Part shown: positions 1-11,195 of the stretch, piece by piece
Position numbering within the stretch: the stretch's first letter is position 1
Layout: each line of letters starts with the position of its first letter
Assembly (NCBI GenBank): GCA_950295325.1
Contig: OX485808.1
Location: forward strand, 27,860,527 to 27,924,526
Direction: 5' to 3'
DNA from: Polytrichum commune
Taxonomy: Eukaryota; Streptophyta; Polytrichopsida; Polytrichales; Polytrichaceae
DNA length: 64,000 nt
The notes under the pieces: generated by a model
Told to the model about the DNA's origin: nothing
The model's database searches: none
What the model saw: only the letters and a program-made list of their open reading frames with translations
Position numbers and translations under genes: made by a program

Positions 1-2320
1 TGCTTTGTTCTCCATTTGCATTTCTAGTGTAGCCATAGCAATGGCTTGTTCTTTTGACAATTTTATCCAGTTGTGCTTTGAGATTAACCGCTCATTGTGG
101 ACGTCGAACTAATTTGGACACCTTGGTGGGTTGATTGTCATTTTCGATTGTTGATGAATGCAAATAATTCTCATTGGAATTTAGATTTCTTTTGTTGCTC
201 ACACAATCTCATTAGCCCATCTAGCATAATCTACCACTTGGAATTGGATGTGGAATGCATTATGTTCACTGAGAACAATTTGAATGTCCACTTTCTTGAT
301 GTGCAATTTTGAGGTTAAGGATGTGATCTGCTCACATAAAATGAAGTTGTGTTAAAACTATTGGATAGGTGCAGTTTGTGCTTGACTTAGAACCAATTTT
401 GTTCACAACATTTTAATGTCAAAAGTTAATTGGGCGGATGCTTCTTGCAATGCAACAATTTTGTGCTCGATCTACAATTTATCTTCTATGGCCTTGGGGG
501 TGGATTATGTTAATGTTGTTTGAATGGCCTATACCTCTTGCCATGTCATGTCTCACTCTTGGCTCATGCGCCCTACTGTTAATTTTGTTTTGGGGTGAAA
601 TATTCTTGAGTGAGGTCAAAATGTCATTTCCACCGTTTGGCCATTGTGAGATTTTGCTTTGTGTCACCTACGGCTTGTGACATTACAACATCTAGGGCTT
701 GTAAATTGTATGTCGGATGTGGCTATGAGTTGAATATATTTGGGGAAAAATGATGTAACATAGAGTCATCCATTGGGTTGGTGCTAGAGCGTGAATTTTG
801 TCCAACTAAAGGGTCATTTGACATATTTGGTTGGGGATTGTCCGTCCCTAGACATGTAATCCCAAACCATGCCTTCACATTGTGAGACAACAATATTGTC
901 CTATCAATATCATGGTCATGGGCTACTTATGTCATGTCCTTATTATATTGCACTATGAATCCCTCGTCATCATGTTACGAGATAAGGCGACTATAGGAAG
1001 ATGGCCCCCCTTTGTTATTTGGTGGGATGGTTGGAAATGCTATACTTGAAGGTGAACATGCATAGTTGGTTTGACTTGCTATAGTTTGTTCGTTGTGAAC
1101 GCTCCAATGAAGGTGACGACAAAAAAATAACGAATTGGTGGAATCTATGAGAGATCCACGAGTTGGATCTTGATGTGTGAACATCTAGCGTGGTTTGGAG
1201 ACACAAACAAACAGTTGGTTAGATTACACCAACCTATGGGCATTTGGGTGATTGCAACCAGACCTCCCCAACTTTTTGGGCCTCATCATGTCCTCTACAT
1301 CGGCGGATCCTAAATACCATATGCACTTCTTGTGTATTAACGCTAGATTGATCATGATCAACATGCAGATGAATCAAGGTGGTGCCACTGGATGGACATC
1401 TTTGATCGGAGACGTCAACTAGTTTGTCGTTGGCGTCATCATCACTTGATGGGAGAACACCATGAAGCAATCATTTTAGCAGTTGTTCTAAAAATGTAAA
1501 TTTTATGCATCCTTTATGTATAACGTTTATTTATTTTTGGATGTATTCTAACAACATCGCATGTTAGTTGAAAGGTGGCTCAAAGTGTGATGTTAAAGTA
1601 TTTACCAGAAGTTAACCGCCAATGTATGAATGTTTTTTACGCATGTGTATTTTCTCATTTATCAATCTAAACCTTGAGAACCAACATCCATGAACAACCC
1701 AAACCAGATACCTGCATTGGTATGATAAAAATATATATTAAGATATAATCTTGTTCCATTCATGTTGTGAGATGTTTATTGTGAATATAGGAGTGGAGTG
1801 AGGAGAATCATGAAAAAAAAATCTAAAAACATGTGTGATGCTCTCTAGGGTGCAACTAAGGTTCCATCCATGGATGATCATGGGTATTTGATCCCATAAG
1901 GACCAGCGTTTCTTCTCTCTATGGCCTTTGATGATTGTCCACTTTACATTACGTTCCATGCCCAAGGCTTCTAAAATGCGGCATGGATTTCTCTTTGTCA
2001 CGGTCCTCGATGGCTAATGCAAACAGGCCCTCAACCATGTTTTAGTTATATCCTTTACTCTTCTCCATACGAAGGGAACGGTGCCGAACGTTGAGAACGT
2101 TGGGAACTTCGTCGTCTCCAGAGGCCTAAACCTAACGAGTGTTTGCCCCTCGCCCCGGGCGAACCCGTCACCCAGGCCGTTCCGGATAGAGCGATGGACA
2201 TCTAGGCCGTCCATAGAGACACGTGGATGGCTGGAGATCATGTAAAACCCGGCCCCGGGGTCCTGCAGACGGGTGACCCGGTCGGGGGGTTGGCCTGAAG
2301 GCGGCCGCCCTCGCAGTGGC
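1..2320. other. Gene-free AT-rich left flank
   Basis: I see no supportable gene here. Both strands are broken by stops, and the longest open stretches are 60-110 codons with no recognisable motif. The minus strand of roughly 1-100 can be read, with one frameshift, as a short charged helix-like peptide rich in K, E, Q and M. That would suit a decayed retroelement gag region, but it is far too short to call. GC content rises sharply from about 2090 onward, where the promoter and 5' leader of the downstream ribosomal protein gene begin. Confidence 0.5.
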
Positions 2321-2427
2321 AGATCTCTTTCCGCGCGAGCTTGCCTCACGGCCCTCCGTGTCGTGCGAATCGTTTGGTTTCTTTATCGCTCTGCGTTGCC
2401 GGACGTTTGCTCGCTCGCTCCGTCGCA
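2090..2427 (+). promoter_or_regulatory. GC-rich promoter and 5' leader of RPL9
   Basis: This is a CpG-rich block between AT-rich spacer and the RPL9 start codon. It contains a telo-box-like AAACCTAA (about 2127) and a pyrimidine tract CTCTTTCC (about 2325) that could mark a TOP-like transcription start. Telo-boxes and pyrimidine-rich starts are common in plant ribosomal protein genes. The exact start site is inference. An in-frame ATG at 2341 would add 29 residues, but the conserved RPL9 N-terminus begins at 2428. Confidence 0.45.
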
Positions 2428-3899
2428 ATGAAGACCATCTTGTCATCTGAGACTATGGACCTCCCGACGGGGGTCAAGATCGAGATCAAGGCCAAGCAAA
2501 TTAGGGTTACAGGGCCGCGAGGAGTGCTCACACGCAACTTCAAGCACCTGAACCTCGACTTCCAGATGCTGGAGGGCGGCAGGAAGTTGAAGGTGGATGC
2601 GTGGTTCGGAACCCGGAAGACATCGGCCGCCATCCGGACCGCCATCAGCCATGTCAACAACTTGATCACAGGAGTGACCAAGGGATATCGCTACAAGATG
2701 AGGTTCGTGTACGCCCATTTCCCCATCAACGCCAGCATTGGAAACGACAAGGACAACATTGAGATCAGGAACTTTCTGGGAGAGAAGAAGGTATGCCCAA
2801 CTTCGTTTTGCATGGGTTTTAGGGTATGGTGGTGGTTCCAGCTCCTGTGTCCCGAATAATTGGAAAACCTAATATTATCGTGTGCTTTCGAAGTTCCACA
2901 TATGCCAATTCCGCTGCGACTATTTGCACATGTTAGATACTTTGTAACCACGGAAGGCTTCAGAGCTGGTTGTTATGGTCAGTATATCCCATACGGGTCA
3001 TTATGTGTTTTTTTGGTTAGGTTAGGGTTTTCAGTTTTCGCAGCTAGTAAACAGCTAAGGAATGCGCAGTCAGATAGGCATTTATCCGTGTGTCTGTATT
3101 CGTCATGTATTTGCTTCTTTCCTGTCATCGTGAAAATGCGTCTTCGTTTTGCATGGATTTAGGGTATGGGGATTGCGGTTTTTGTGTCTCAAATAACTGG
3201 AAACCTGTGACGTCCTATGCTTCTGAAGTTGAGCATTTGCATTATTGCGTACGACTATTCTCACATGTTAGATACTCTGTAGGCATGGAAGGCCTTCAGA
3301 GCTGGTTGTTATGGGAACCGATTCTCATATTGGACAGGATGTGATTGCTTTCTACCTTGAATAGGTTTTCGGGTTGTTTCAGTCAGACTTTGTCAAAGCA
3401 AAGTAGAGTAGATCAGTCATTTACGCTCATGTTGCATCTTCAAAGCATTTGCTTCGTTTCTGTTATTTTGAAATATTAGGGTTTTGAGCGTCTTTGGTGG
3501 GTTCTCAGGTGCGTAAGGTCGATATGTTGGGGGGCGTGACTGTGACTCGGTCTGAGAAGGTCAAGGACGAGCTTGTTTTGGAAGGCAACGACATCGAGCT
3601 TGTATCCCGCTCGTGTGCACTTATCAACCAGGTTTGTTGAAAGCAATGTTCTAAACCCTATGGTTTTAAGGTCTCACTCGTGTACATGCACAATTAAGAA
3701 GGTATTGTACCTAATTCAACTGCTCATATGTAGCTCTCCCTTAGAAGTATTGTGTCTGAATTTTAATTGACATACATTTACCTGTATTGACGTTACTTGT
3801 TTGGCTCTGCAGAAGTGCCATGTTAAGAAGAAAGATATCCGAAAGTTTTTGGATGGTATCTACGTGAGCGACAAGGGAACTATCGTTGAGGATGCTTAG
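2428..3899 (+). CDS. RPL9: 60S ribosomal protein L9 (uL6), three exons
   Basis: Cytosolic large-subunit protein uL6, which binds 28S rRNA near the sarcin-ricin loop and the factor-binding site. Exons are 2428-2790, 3509-3631 and 3813-3899; both introns are GT/AG and in phase 0. They encode 121 + 41 + 28 = 190 residues, the usual length for plant RPL9. The N-terminus [13 protein letters not shown], the segment [15 protein letters not shown], the strongly conserved [16 protein letters not shown], and the C-terminal [15 protein letters not shown] are all diagnostic. The ATG at 2428 gives the family N-terminus; an upstream in-frame ATG at 2341 would add an unrelated extension. Intron 1 (718 bp) carries an internal tandem duplication. 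Intron 2 (181 bp) has a telo-box-like AAACCCTA near 3652. The gene appears intact and functional. Confidence 0.97.
2801..3315 (+). repeat. Tandem duplication inside RPL9 intron 1
   Basis: A segment starting CTTCGTTTTGCATGG at 2801 recurs at 3142. Both copies run through a shared 'cacatgttagatact' block and end at 'ttcagagctggttgttatgg' (about 2978 and 3314). The period is about 336-341 bp. Divergence is moderate, with many substitutions and small indels, so the duplication is not recent. It begins only 10 bp inside the 5' splice site and does not copy the donor. Confidence 0.85.
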
Positions 3900-6800
3900 A
3901 TGAAACTTGTTACTTTCTCATGACAATATTATATAAAGCGGAATCATCTGTGCGGGAGATTTTCTTGGAGAGTCAATTTCACTTTCATCTGAGTGTAATG
4001 CATTCTCAATCTGTCGAAAGAATCACATGTTGTGTTATCCAGGGAGTTTCAAAGTCCATTGATGTTCAACCATCACAAATTCAAGCCAAGCTGTAGGTGA
4101 CCATGATCTGGTTCCGTTCCTCTAAGTTTGGATGTGCGAATATTTCTCTGTCTGTCGGTTTGATTGGTGTCTGGGCCTCAACAGCCTGAAATTCCCTGTC
4201 TATTCGAGTGCTTTCTCTTGCAGCATCAGATAGCTGACAGTGGTCTCTTTTCCAATAGAAACTTCTTACTTCTGTTGTGCGTCAATTTACAAGTGTTTGG
4301 TTGGAGTCCTCGTTTCTGTGTTTACTCGGTAGATATGTCAGTAAATCTCAAAACTTACGGATAATTGTGAAGTTCATCTGAACATCTATTTTGCCTGGAG
4401 GCAGCCCTGCATTAAGTAATGATTACAGAAGTGAGCTGTTAGCAATTATTCCTCTTTAACGACAGAAATTAGGGCTTCCCAAATGTATCATATTTAGAGC
4501 AAATCACTGAGAAAAATCACATCCGACCTTCATTTTGATGCCTTCAAGTTCAAAGATGGGCTCTCAAGTCACATTTTTTACTTTTAAAAATCTGCCGAGC
4601 TTTGTCTCCTGCAGTCTTGGAAATGATGTAGCACAGCTTAGCTGTACGTATTGAAGGTGGCTTGATGGGTTTCAGTTGGGTTTCTTTATTGAGCTTAGAA
4701 TCTTTGATGGATCTTATTCGCCACACTATAGTTTCAACTTATATTGTGCGTTCTATAAAATGGACTTCCAGTCAGAAGTGCACATTAGCTCTGTGAAAGA
4801 AAATTCTTTTGCATTATTCTCTGAAGGTGCATTCTGCACTTGGATGACAGACTAGAGTAGATGTCTTTGGGTGTAAGCTCTGTTTGCTATATGTGGTCTC
4901 TACTGGTACTCAATTACCTATGTTTGATTGGTGCATGGCACAAGTTGTAGTTATGATGAGATAGTTCCCAGTGTAGACAAACTTTTAGGTTCAATATTTG
5001 ACTCAATTGGATGACCATATACCTCTAGGGGAATTTTGTTGGTCAAGCTTCAAGTCTGAAGTGCTTATGAGCCCAAGTATGAAATTAACTCCTTGAAGTC
5101 TACTATCTATTCCCCATTGGAGAGTTTAGAGTTTCCAACATGTACTGATCTTTATATTGCATTTCCAAGCTCTTTTAAGTCTAACCTTTAGCTACACTAT
5201 ATGGTGTGTGTTTCTGTCAATTCCTCACATTTAGATTCTATATATAAAGTTGACATTATCATTTTATTCTTACAGATATGTTACATAGTTTATGAAACTT
5301 TTTCATAGTTGTTTTGATTTTTTGTAGTATTTCAAGTTTTATAAATATCAAATTTATCATATTAATTTGATTTTCTATCTTATTGGATTTGTAAATGATA
5401 TGCTTAGCTTGCTGTAAAAGATCAAAGAGAGAAATTTATCATGAATGAGTGGGAAATTGAGGCTGCAAAGGAAAGCGATTGAGGCAGTAAAGGCTTCAGG
5501 ACAAATACAATCTTCCTTTTCCCAAGTCAAGGTCAAAGGGTGGTTTCCAAAAATTGAGATAACTTTAGAAGAAAGACATTCATTCTTCAAATATTGTCTA
5601 CAATAAAGGAAAAAAGTTGTTACAATTCACTTTTAGATTACATACATGTGGTTGGAAGTTGGTTTTATCAGCTTGACATGCTACAAAGTAATGTACTAGA
5701 TTTGATTCGAAATATTCACTAAACATACAAAGGTCTTTCCAATGGATTTATTTGCAAAGGTTTATAACGACCTTAAGAATAAAATAGTACAAATGATAGG
5801 AATGACATTGTAATTTGTCGAAATGTTCCCTAAAATACTTGATATTGCATAGATTATACATTGGCTTTCTTTACATACTTGGTTGCATTTGAATGATAGC
5901 TTCATTTTTGTGATTAAAGAATCTATTTAGAATAATAAATCTATTTCAACAAGGATTTCAATTCTAATCCATGAAATTCAGCATCTTAATTTGCTTGTCT
6001 CCAAAATCCTATTGAGACTGTCTTGACATGTAAGGACTATAACTTTGCATTTCAACTCCGATCCCAAAACTTAACATTACACATCTTAATTATTGTTCTA
6101 AGTAAATCTAGACTTATTTATGAGTTTTGGACCAAAAAAAACTCTATATGTGCACTTTAATCAACAGACCCTACAGCAGAATTGACGACAACTATTTTTA
6201 AATGTGGATTGCATCTCTTGTTGTAGCATGTGTTAGCTGCATGCACACTATGTCATTTGTGAGAAACTACCCATCTAGAGGGAATATTTGATCATATTGC
6301 TTCTCAAAGTATGTACAATTGGGATTTTCATCATATTCTTCTATTTTCAAATAATTTTTTGTGCAATGTGCATGTCTCAACTATGCAAAAATACTCTTAG
6401 ATGTAATATTGATTTTGCACAAGTCTTTTGTCCATGTTTATTTAAATCATGATTTCTTCTTAATTTACAATTGTGAACCAAATGAGACAATTCTCAAGCT
6501 GATCCAATGGCAGTAAGGTAGACATCTCTAACACTTACGATGATGGAATAACCATCAAGATTAAATTGTGGTGGTCAACTTAAAGGTCAAAGAGGCCCTA
6601 TTGGGGCTTCAAGATATCAAATGGAGAGTTCCAAATCTTTTATTAATAGTTTAGCTAGAAATGTCAAAATTGCCCCTATATATTGACAAGCCATTTAACA
6701 TATGCATTGTTCCAATTGGAGGATACATGTAGGTTGAATGGACTACTAGGATCATTTCAGCTTGCATAAATGACCCAAATTCAAACATGTATTGTGTATA

Positions 6801-7330
6801 CCTAATCACCATTATCACATACGAGGTTGTTTTCACTTCCTTGTTTTGTTAGGGTGTGAGAAAAATGGATTCAACACCATAATCACAAAATATATCGTTT
6901 CAATACTTGTTGGGAGTTTGTACAAAATAACCTGTCTCCCATATCAATACATCAACAAATCCTTCAGGGGCCAAGTTATCACTCACTGTCCAAAACCATG
7001 CTCAACCTAGAATATGACAAAATAGCTCTACCATGCAATTGATTTACGGAAGCCTTATAACAAAGCGTGTAAGTGGATGCACCTAGCACCCGCACAAGTT
7101 TCTCACATGGTGAATTTGGGTTGAACAAGCGATCAAAATATGTGACATATGGCTCCGCATGGGAGTGGCATGAACTACTTTAAGCAACATAAGTATTTCC
7201 ATGAGGTGTGCAACTGATATTTAAGTAAAAATGGACTAAGTCCAAGTCCTTAATTGTAACATGTTGAATTCTATCATAGGATCCTAAGATAGGATTATAT
7301 GGTATGGCCCTCCAATAGAATATGCAAAAT
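3900..7330. other. RPL9 3' region and gene-free spacer
   Basis: The first few hundred bases are the likely RPL9 3' UTR, with no clear AATAAA signal that I can fix. The rest is AT-rich, without a recognisable coding exon on either strand. Short open frames such as 5375-5590 (-) and 6792-7010 (+) match no family I know. Confidence 0.5.
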
Positions 7331-7364
7331 TGATTATGATAATCTTAGAGTAGTTTTTTTGATT

Positions 7365-7516
7365 ATCATAACATTATTAAGATCCATAACATTGTTATGT
7401 GACACTGATAGTATTCCACAGAATATCCACGCTGAATGTAGGAAATATCTGGAAGTATTATGTGGAATACTATCAATGTCACATAACAATGTTATGGATC
7501 TTAATAATGTTATGAT
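7365..7516. repeat. Near-perfect hairpin (56-bp arms, 40-nt loop)
   Basis: Arm 7365-7420 and arm 7461-7516 are reverse complements over 56 bp with a single mismatch. They are separated by a 40-nt loop at 7421-7460. Outside the arms the complementarity stops abruptly. The structure could be a miRNA or siRNA precursor (an RNA stem of about 56 bp), or the footprint of a small foldback element. No coding potential of its own is evident: the 99-aa and 73-aa open frames across it on the two strands are mirror images caused by the palindrome. Confidence 0.9.
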
Positions 7517-7519
7517 ATT

Positions 7520-8109
7520 TCCATTATTCAACACTTGGTTATATAATGTCAACACTCAAGTAATCACTAAAGGTTCACATACATCCCATGAAAGTTAGAT
7601 ATATCATAAGTGTATCGACCACCAATATGCCCATAGAATTGAAGCAACCTAAAAATCCATTAAAAAAAACATGTCAAGAATTACTTAAATATAAGTTGTG
7701 CACTAACTTTGAATTGGTATAAGATTATTGCATCACCTCCACACACATTTGCAAGTGCCTTAAATTTTGGAGTGTTGAAAATCTCCAACAAAAAGGCTTC
7801 AATGTCATAAAAATGTCCACTCAAGAGCCGTGTATCTTATATATTTATGGAGTGGGAACTGCCCAAACCTGAGAGAAGAAACCATCACATATGAGCGTAC
7901 CTCTTTTCCATGCAACGTAAATTTTGACCCCTTACATAACATGACTCAACTCCTTGGCTGCGTTACGCGGGACTAGTATTGGAAATAGCATAATCATCCT
8001 CTAATTACAAGATCCCTCATTTACGAGGAGCACTCAAGTTGTGTTATTGTAGAATTTCCTACCACAATATATCAACGATTTTGAACCACAGCCTTTTTCT
8101 TGAAAAGAA
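7520..8109. other. Spacer without recognised gene
   Basis: AT-rich non-coding sequence between the hairpin and the 104-bp array. I see no motif, long frame or repeat worth naming. Confidence 0.5.
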
Positions 8110-8627
8110 ACCATCATCTAGTTACTTAGTAATGTTGTGTTCATACTTGTGACTTATTCATCTGAAAGAACTTGGATATGGACTACTATGGAATGTTTGA
8201 TACTAATTCCGGGACCATCATCTAGTTACTTGGTAATGTTATGTACATACTTGTGATTTATTCATCTGAAAGAACTTGGATTGGACTACTATGGAATCTT
8301 TGATACTAATTCTAGGACCATCATCTAGTTACTTGGTAATGTTATGTACATACTTGTGACTTATTCATCTGAAAGAACTTGGATATGGACTACTATGGAA
8401 TCTTTGATACTAATTCTAGGACCATCATCTAGTTACTTGGTAATGTTGTGTTCATACTTGTGACTTATTCATATGAAAGAACTTGGATATGGACTACTAT
8501 GGAATGTTTGATACTCATTCTGAGACCATCATCTAATTACTTAGTAATGTTATGTACATACTTGTGACTTATTCATCTGAAAGAACTTGGATATGGACTA
8601 CTATGGAATCTTTGATTCTCATTCCGG
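8110..8627 (+). repeat. Five-copy 104-bp tandem array
   Basis: Units start with ACCATCATCTA at 8110, 8214, 8317, 8421 and 8525, giving lengths of 104, 103, 104, 104 and about 103 bp. Each contains 'ttattcatctgaaagaactt' and a 'ggactactatggaat' block. Copies differ by a few scattered substitutions and fall into two alternating subtypes (ttatgtacat versus ttgtgttcat). A 104-bp unit is not a multiple of three and stops occur, so it is a minisatellite and not a coding repeat. Confidence 0.95.
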
Positions 8628-8787
8628 CTTCATCTCATTCAAGGGCTTTTGTGTCGGATGAATGTGAGGTAGTACGCTCGCATGTGATAAACCCCCCTCG
8701 CCCCCACAATTTGGCCACACAGCTTAACTTAACTTGTTACGAGGACTTGCAGAATAGAATGTCCCTCAATACCGTGGTACGCTCACC

Positions 8788-8956
8788 ACTATAAAGTACA
8801 AACACAAGGGTGATCGGAATCGTTGATTTTATCATCATCAAAGCCAATATTCAAAATACCCAAGAAGAACAAAAGAAAGAAAGAACTATAAAGTACAAGC
8901 ACAAGGGTGATCGGAATCGTTGATTTCATCGTCGAAGCCACTTTTAAAACACCCAA

Positions 8957-8980
<24 letters not shown>
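8788..8980 (+). repeat. 97-bp tandem duplication
   Basis: The segment ACTATAAAGTACAA/GRCACAAGGGTGATCGGAATCG occurs at 8788 and again at 8885. Both copies run to 'accCAAGAAGAA' and are separated by a 97-bp step. The second copy leads directly into the AAAG microsatellite. The ACTATAAAG at both starts resembles a TATA element, but I cannot show that it is one. Confidence 0.85.
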
Positions 8981-8997
<17 letters not shown>

Positions 8998-9000
8998 AAA
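8956..9000 (+). repeat. (AAAG)n microsatellite
   Basis: About eleven tandem AAAG units. A shorter AAAG run lies at about 8874-8884, in the first copy of the upstream 97-bp duplication, which suggests the microsatellite grew in one copy. It creates the meaningless KERK and FLSF peptides in both directions. Confidence 0.95.
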
Positions 9001-9414
9001 CAAACAACTGAACGACCATCACTTGATGACACATTTCTCAACACGTTCTTTCCACCCTTCTGCCACTCACTCGCTCACTCATCCACGTTCGCGGATCCTT
9101 CCTTGCTTGCTTGCTCTTGTTGCATTTTCAACCAACAACCAATACACTGCCACCACTGCTGGATTCGTGCTACGGCCGAAAGTTCTGGGAAGCCACGGAT
9201 TTCAGTTCACCAGTCTCGTCGGTAACATGGTTTCTCGATTCCAGTGTGCACAGTGAGAATCATCGATCGGATCACACTCGTTTGTTGTTTAATCTTGTTG
9301 AATTCCATCGTTCTGCACGACGTCGTTGGCGGAGATTTCCGGGCACAGTCGGTCAAGATCCTAAGTTAGTGTATACAAGTGCAACATGCTGTGATCTCTT
9401 CAGTTTCGCTTTAA
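9001..9414 (+). other. Higher-GC stretch, possible transcribed leader or first exon
   Basis: Base composition is less AT-rich than the flanks, and three overlapping plus-strand frames stay open for 76-108 codons. One begins at the ATG at 9023 and reads as a serine-, threonine- and arginine-rich peptide with a short hydrophobic stretch, compatible with an organelle-targeting leader. A possible donor occurs at GTCG|GTAAC (about 9220). No downstream exon could be linked to it and no family is recognised. It may equally be a non-coding 5' leader. Confidence 0.2.
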
Positions 9415-9618
9415 TTAATTCGAGGTATACCCGGTAGATTCCTCTACCACAATCAGTAATTCCTTTCTGAAGCCTTGATCGTCAACCGGATGTTTCTCAA
9501 ACTCAACCGATTCATCTGTAACAACACTAGTTACATCGTCATATGACTGTGGGCCGGGCCGCATCAAATCTTTCGAGCTCGCATTCGTCCTCACAATGAT
9601 AATCGATGTGAGTGCCAC
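9415..9618 (-). other. Unassigned minus-strand coding-like frame
   Basis: An open minus-strand frame of about 67 codons reads like real protein: acidic and polar, with runs such as RPGPQSYDDVTSVVTDESVE and KHPVDDQGFRKELLIVVEES. There is no ATG at its head, because the frame is entered from a stop with GTG as the first start-like codon. If real it is therefore an internal exon. A candidate 3' acceptor is TGTGAG (about 9593) and a donor is ACCGG|GTATAC (about 9429). I do not recognise the family and found no partner exon. Confidence 0.25.
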
Positions 9619-9650
9619 ATGCGATTTTCAACCCACACTATACTTTTTAG

Positions 9651-9748
9651 TAGGAAATTAATGTGGGTGATGATTTTATGTTGTGCTTGTATTGTTGTCC
9701 TGTAACTAACATGCAATTTCTTGATCGAAAGTCTTCATGCAGACACAT
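9651..9748 (+). repeat. Dispersed repeat, copy 1 of 2
   Basis: Shares 'tcgaaagtcttcatg', the flanking 'taggaaattaatgtgggtga' block and overall spacing with 40349-40440 in the same orientation, over about 95 bp. Both copies sit next to 'cccacattaat'-type motifs, so this is probably a piece of an unidentified dispersed element. Confidence 0.6.
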
Positions 9749-10124
9749 AGCGAAAGATTCGGATGCTGTAACCCATGTTAATTTCCACCAGAAAATCGAT
9801 CGGTGTGCTTATGCTGATCAATTTCTTGAAAATTTTCCACCCACACCAAAAAGGACGATTTAGCGTAGCAACGTAGCAGTCCGGTCTCCTCCGTTCATCG
9901 ATTGTGGTGGGAAAGTAAGTTCGATTCTCAACGTAACTTCGAATGTCTGTATTGAAGGCCTACAACCTGTCTGCCATGCTAGTGAAATAAATATCCCGTG
10001 CAGCTTCGCCTGTCAAGAAATGGCCCAAACTCGAGGGCCGTAAGTTATTCTAAACATGCGCTTTCTTTGACCATCACGGGATTCTGATTCTAGATTCCCA
10101 CAATGGTTGAACGAAAGGGAGTAA

Positions 10125-11195
10125 GGGCCACTTCACACACAAGGCTGAAGGCCCCTGACCATGGCAATGTAAGAGCTCTCATTGGTCAAAAAGGCGGAGA
10201 CCGTCCAAGTTCACTTCACACTAGGAGGTGAAGGCCTAAAGGTCCAAAGAAAAGTTCGTGGATGAAGAGAAGTCTACATGGAGTCCTACATGGCAGGTTG
10301 TGGATAAGGATGCATGGTCTACCGGAGTTTGCGTCAAGCCCACCTCTAAGAGGTGGGCCTGACGAAAATTCCGGGAGACCGTGACTTTTTTTAAATAAAT
10401 TTTCTAGCATGACATATTTTAGGACAGATTTCAAGGCAATTTCCATAACGGATTCTAGGACACACAAACACCACCAAGTAATTCTCTTAAATTGATAAAG
10501 TTTGAGACATATTATATTAAACCAAATTCTCCCCTCTTTTTCCTCCAAAAAAATATGCAATGGTCCTGCAACATGGTCCATTCTCACTTCACACTATGCT
10601 TGACACTATGCTTGAGGGCCCGTGACTACATAAAATGGCTTTCCCAACACCCATGGTACGGCCTTTGGATGAGAGTCAAGGGTCCTCACCATTACAAGGT
10701 CACTTCACACACAAGCCAAGAGCCATGACCATGAAATTGTGAGAGCCCAAAAGAAAGTGTCCAAAGGTTGTCCCAACACACCTCCAACATCATGTAGTGT
10801 GGTCACGGATCCTCAAGTGTAGTGTGAAGCCATATGTGACCGGGCCCTCAACCAAATGTTGTTTTAATGAATGTCTATTCATGAGGGTCCTTGCGCATGA
10901 TAGAATATAATAGATCAACAGTTGTGAGCGTTCGGAGTACCATGGTCTCCTAGTTTTGTGTTAGGCTTACCTCCAAGAGGTGGTTTTTGAAAGTAGTCCA
11001 AGTGATCATGAAACATGATCCATTCGATGCCATGTAGGAATCCATGTAGACTTTACATCCATCTTGGATTCAAATTCTTCGTTGGTCACTCGAGCATAGT
11101 GCGGAGCGAACTTGGACCAGCTCCGCCTTTTCCACCAATGAGAGTGCTTGAAGTGTAACAGTCACAGGCTCGCAGTCTCATGTATGAAGTGGGCC
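10125..11195. mobile_element. Non-autonomous TIR element with long inverted ends (PIF/Harbinger-like)
   Basis: The left end GGGCCACTTCACACA and the right end (read inward on the other strand) GGCCCACTTCATACA start long, degenerate inverted repeats. These extend at least 110 bp continuously and reappear further in: 'aagtctacatgga.tcctacatggca' near 10262 pairs with its complement near 11050. The termini are therefore roughly 250 bp each around a 560-bp core. TAA flanks both sides (10122-10124 and 11196-11198) as a likely 3-bp target duplication. No transposase frame is present. The core holds another partial copy of the terminal motif near 10700, plus two small palindromes (cccacctct/agaggtggg) at about 10333-10363 and 10960. 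Confidence 0.7.
10333..10363. repeat. Short perfect-type palindrome inside the TIR element
   Basis: The 15-nt arm 10333-10347 pairs with 10349-10363 with one mismatch and a single-base spacer. The pairing extends outward with gaps to about 35 bp per arm. A related palindrome lies near 10955-10985, so it is part of the element and not a free terminator. Confidence 0.75.

Noticed and set aside
2014-2349. 111-codon minus-strand frame in GC-rich DNA
   Set aside because: It covers the RPL9 promoter and leader; high GC alone explains the lack of stops, and no motif is visible.
8110-8627. CRISPR-like regular array
   Set aside because: The whole 104-bp unit is repeated with no unique spacers, in eukaryotic DNA. 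It is a minisatellite.
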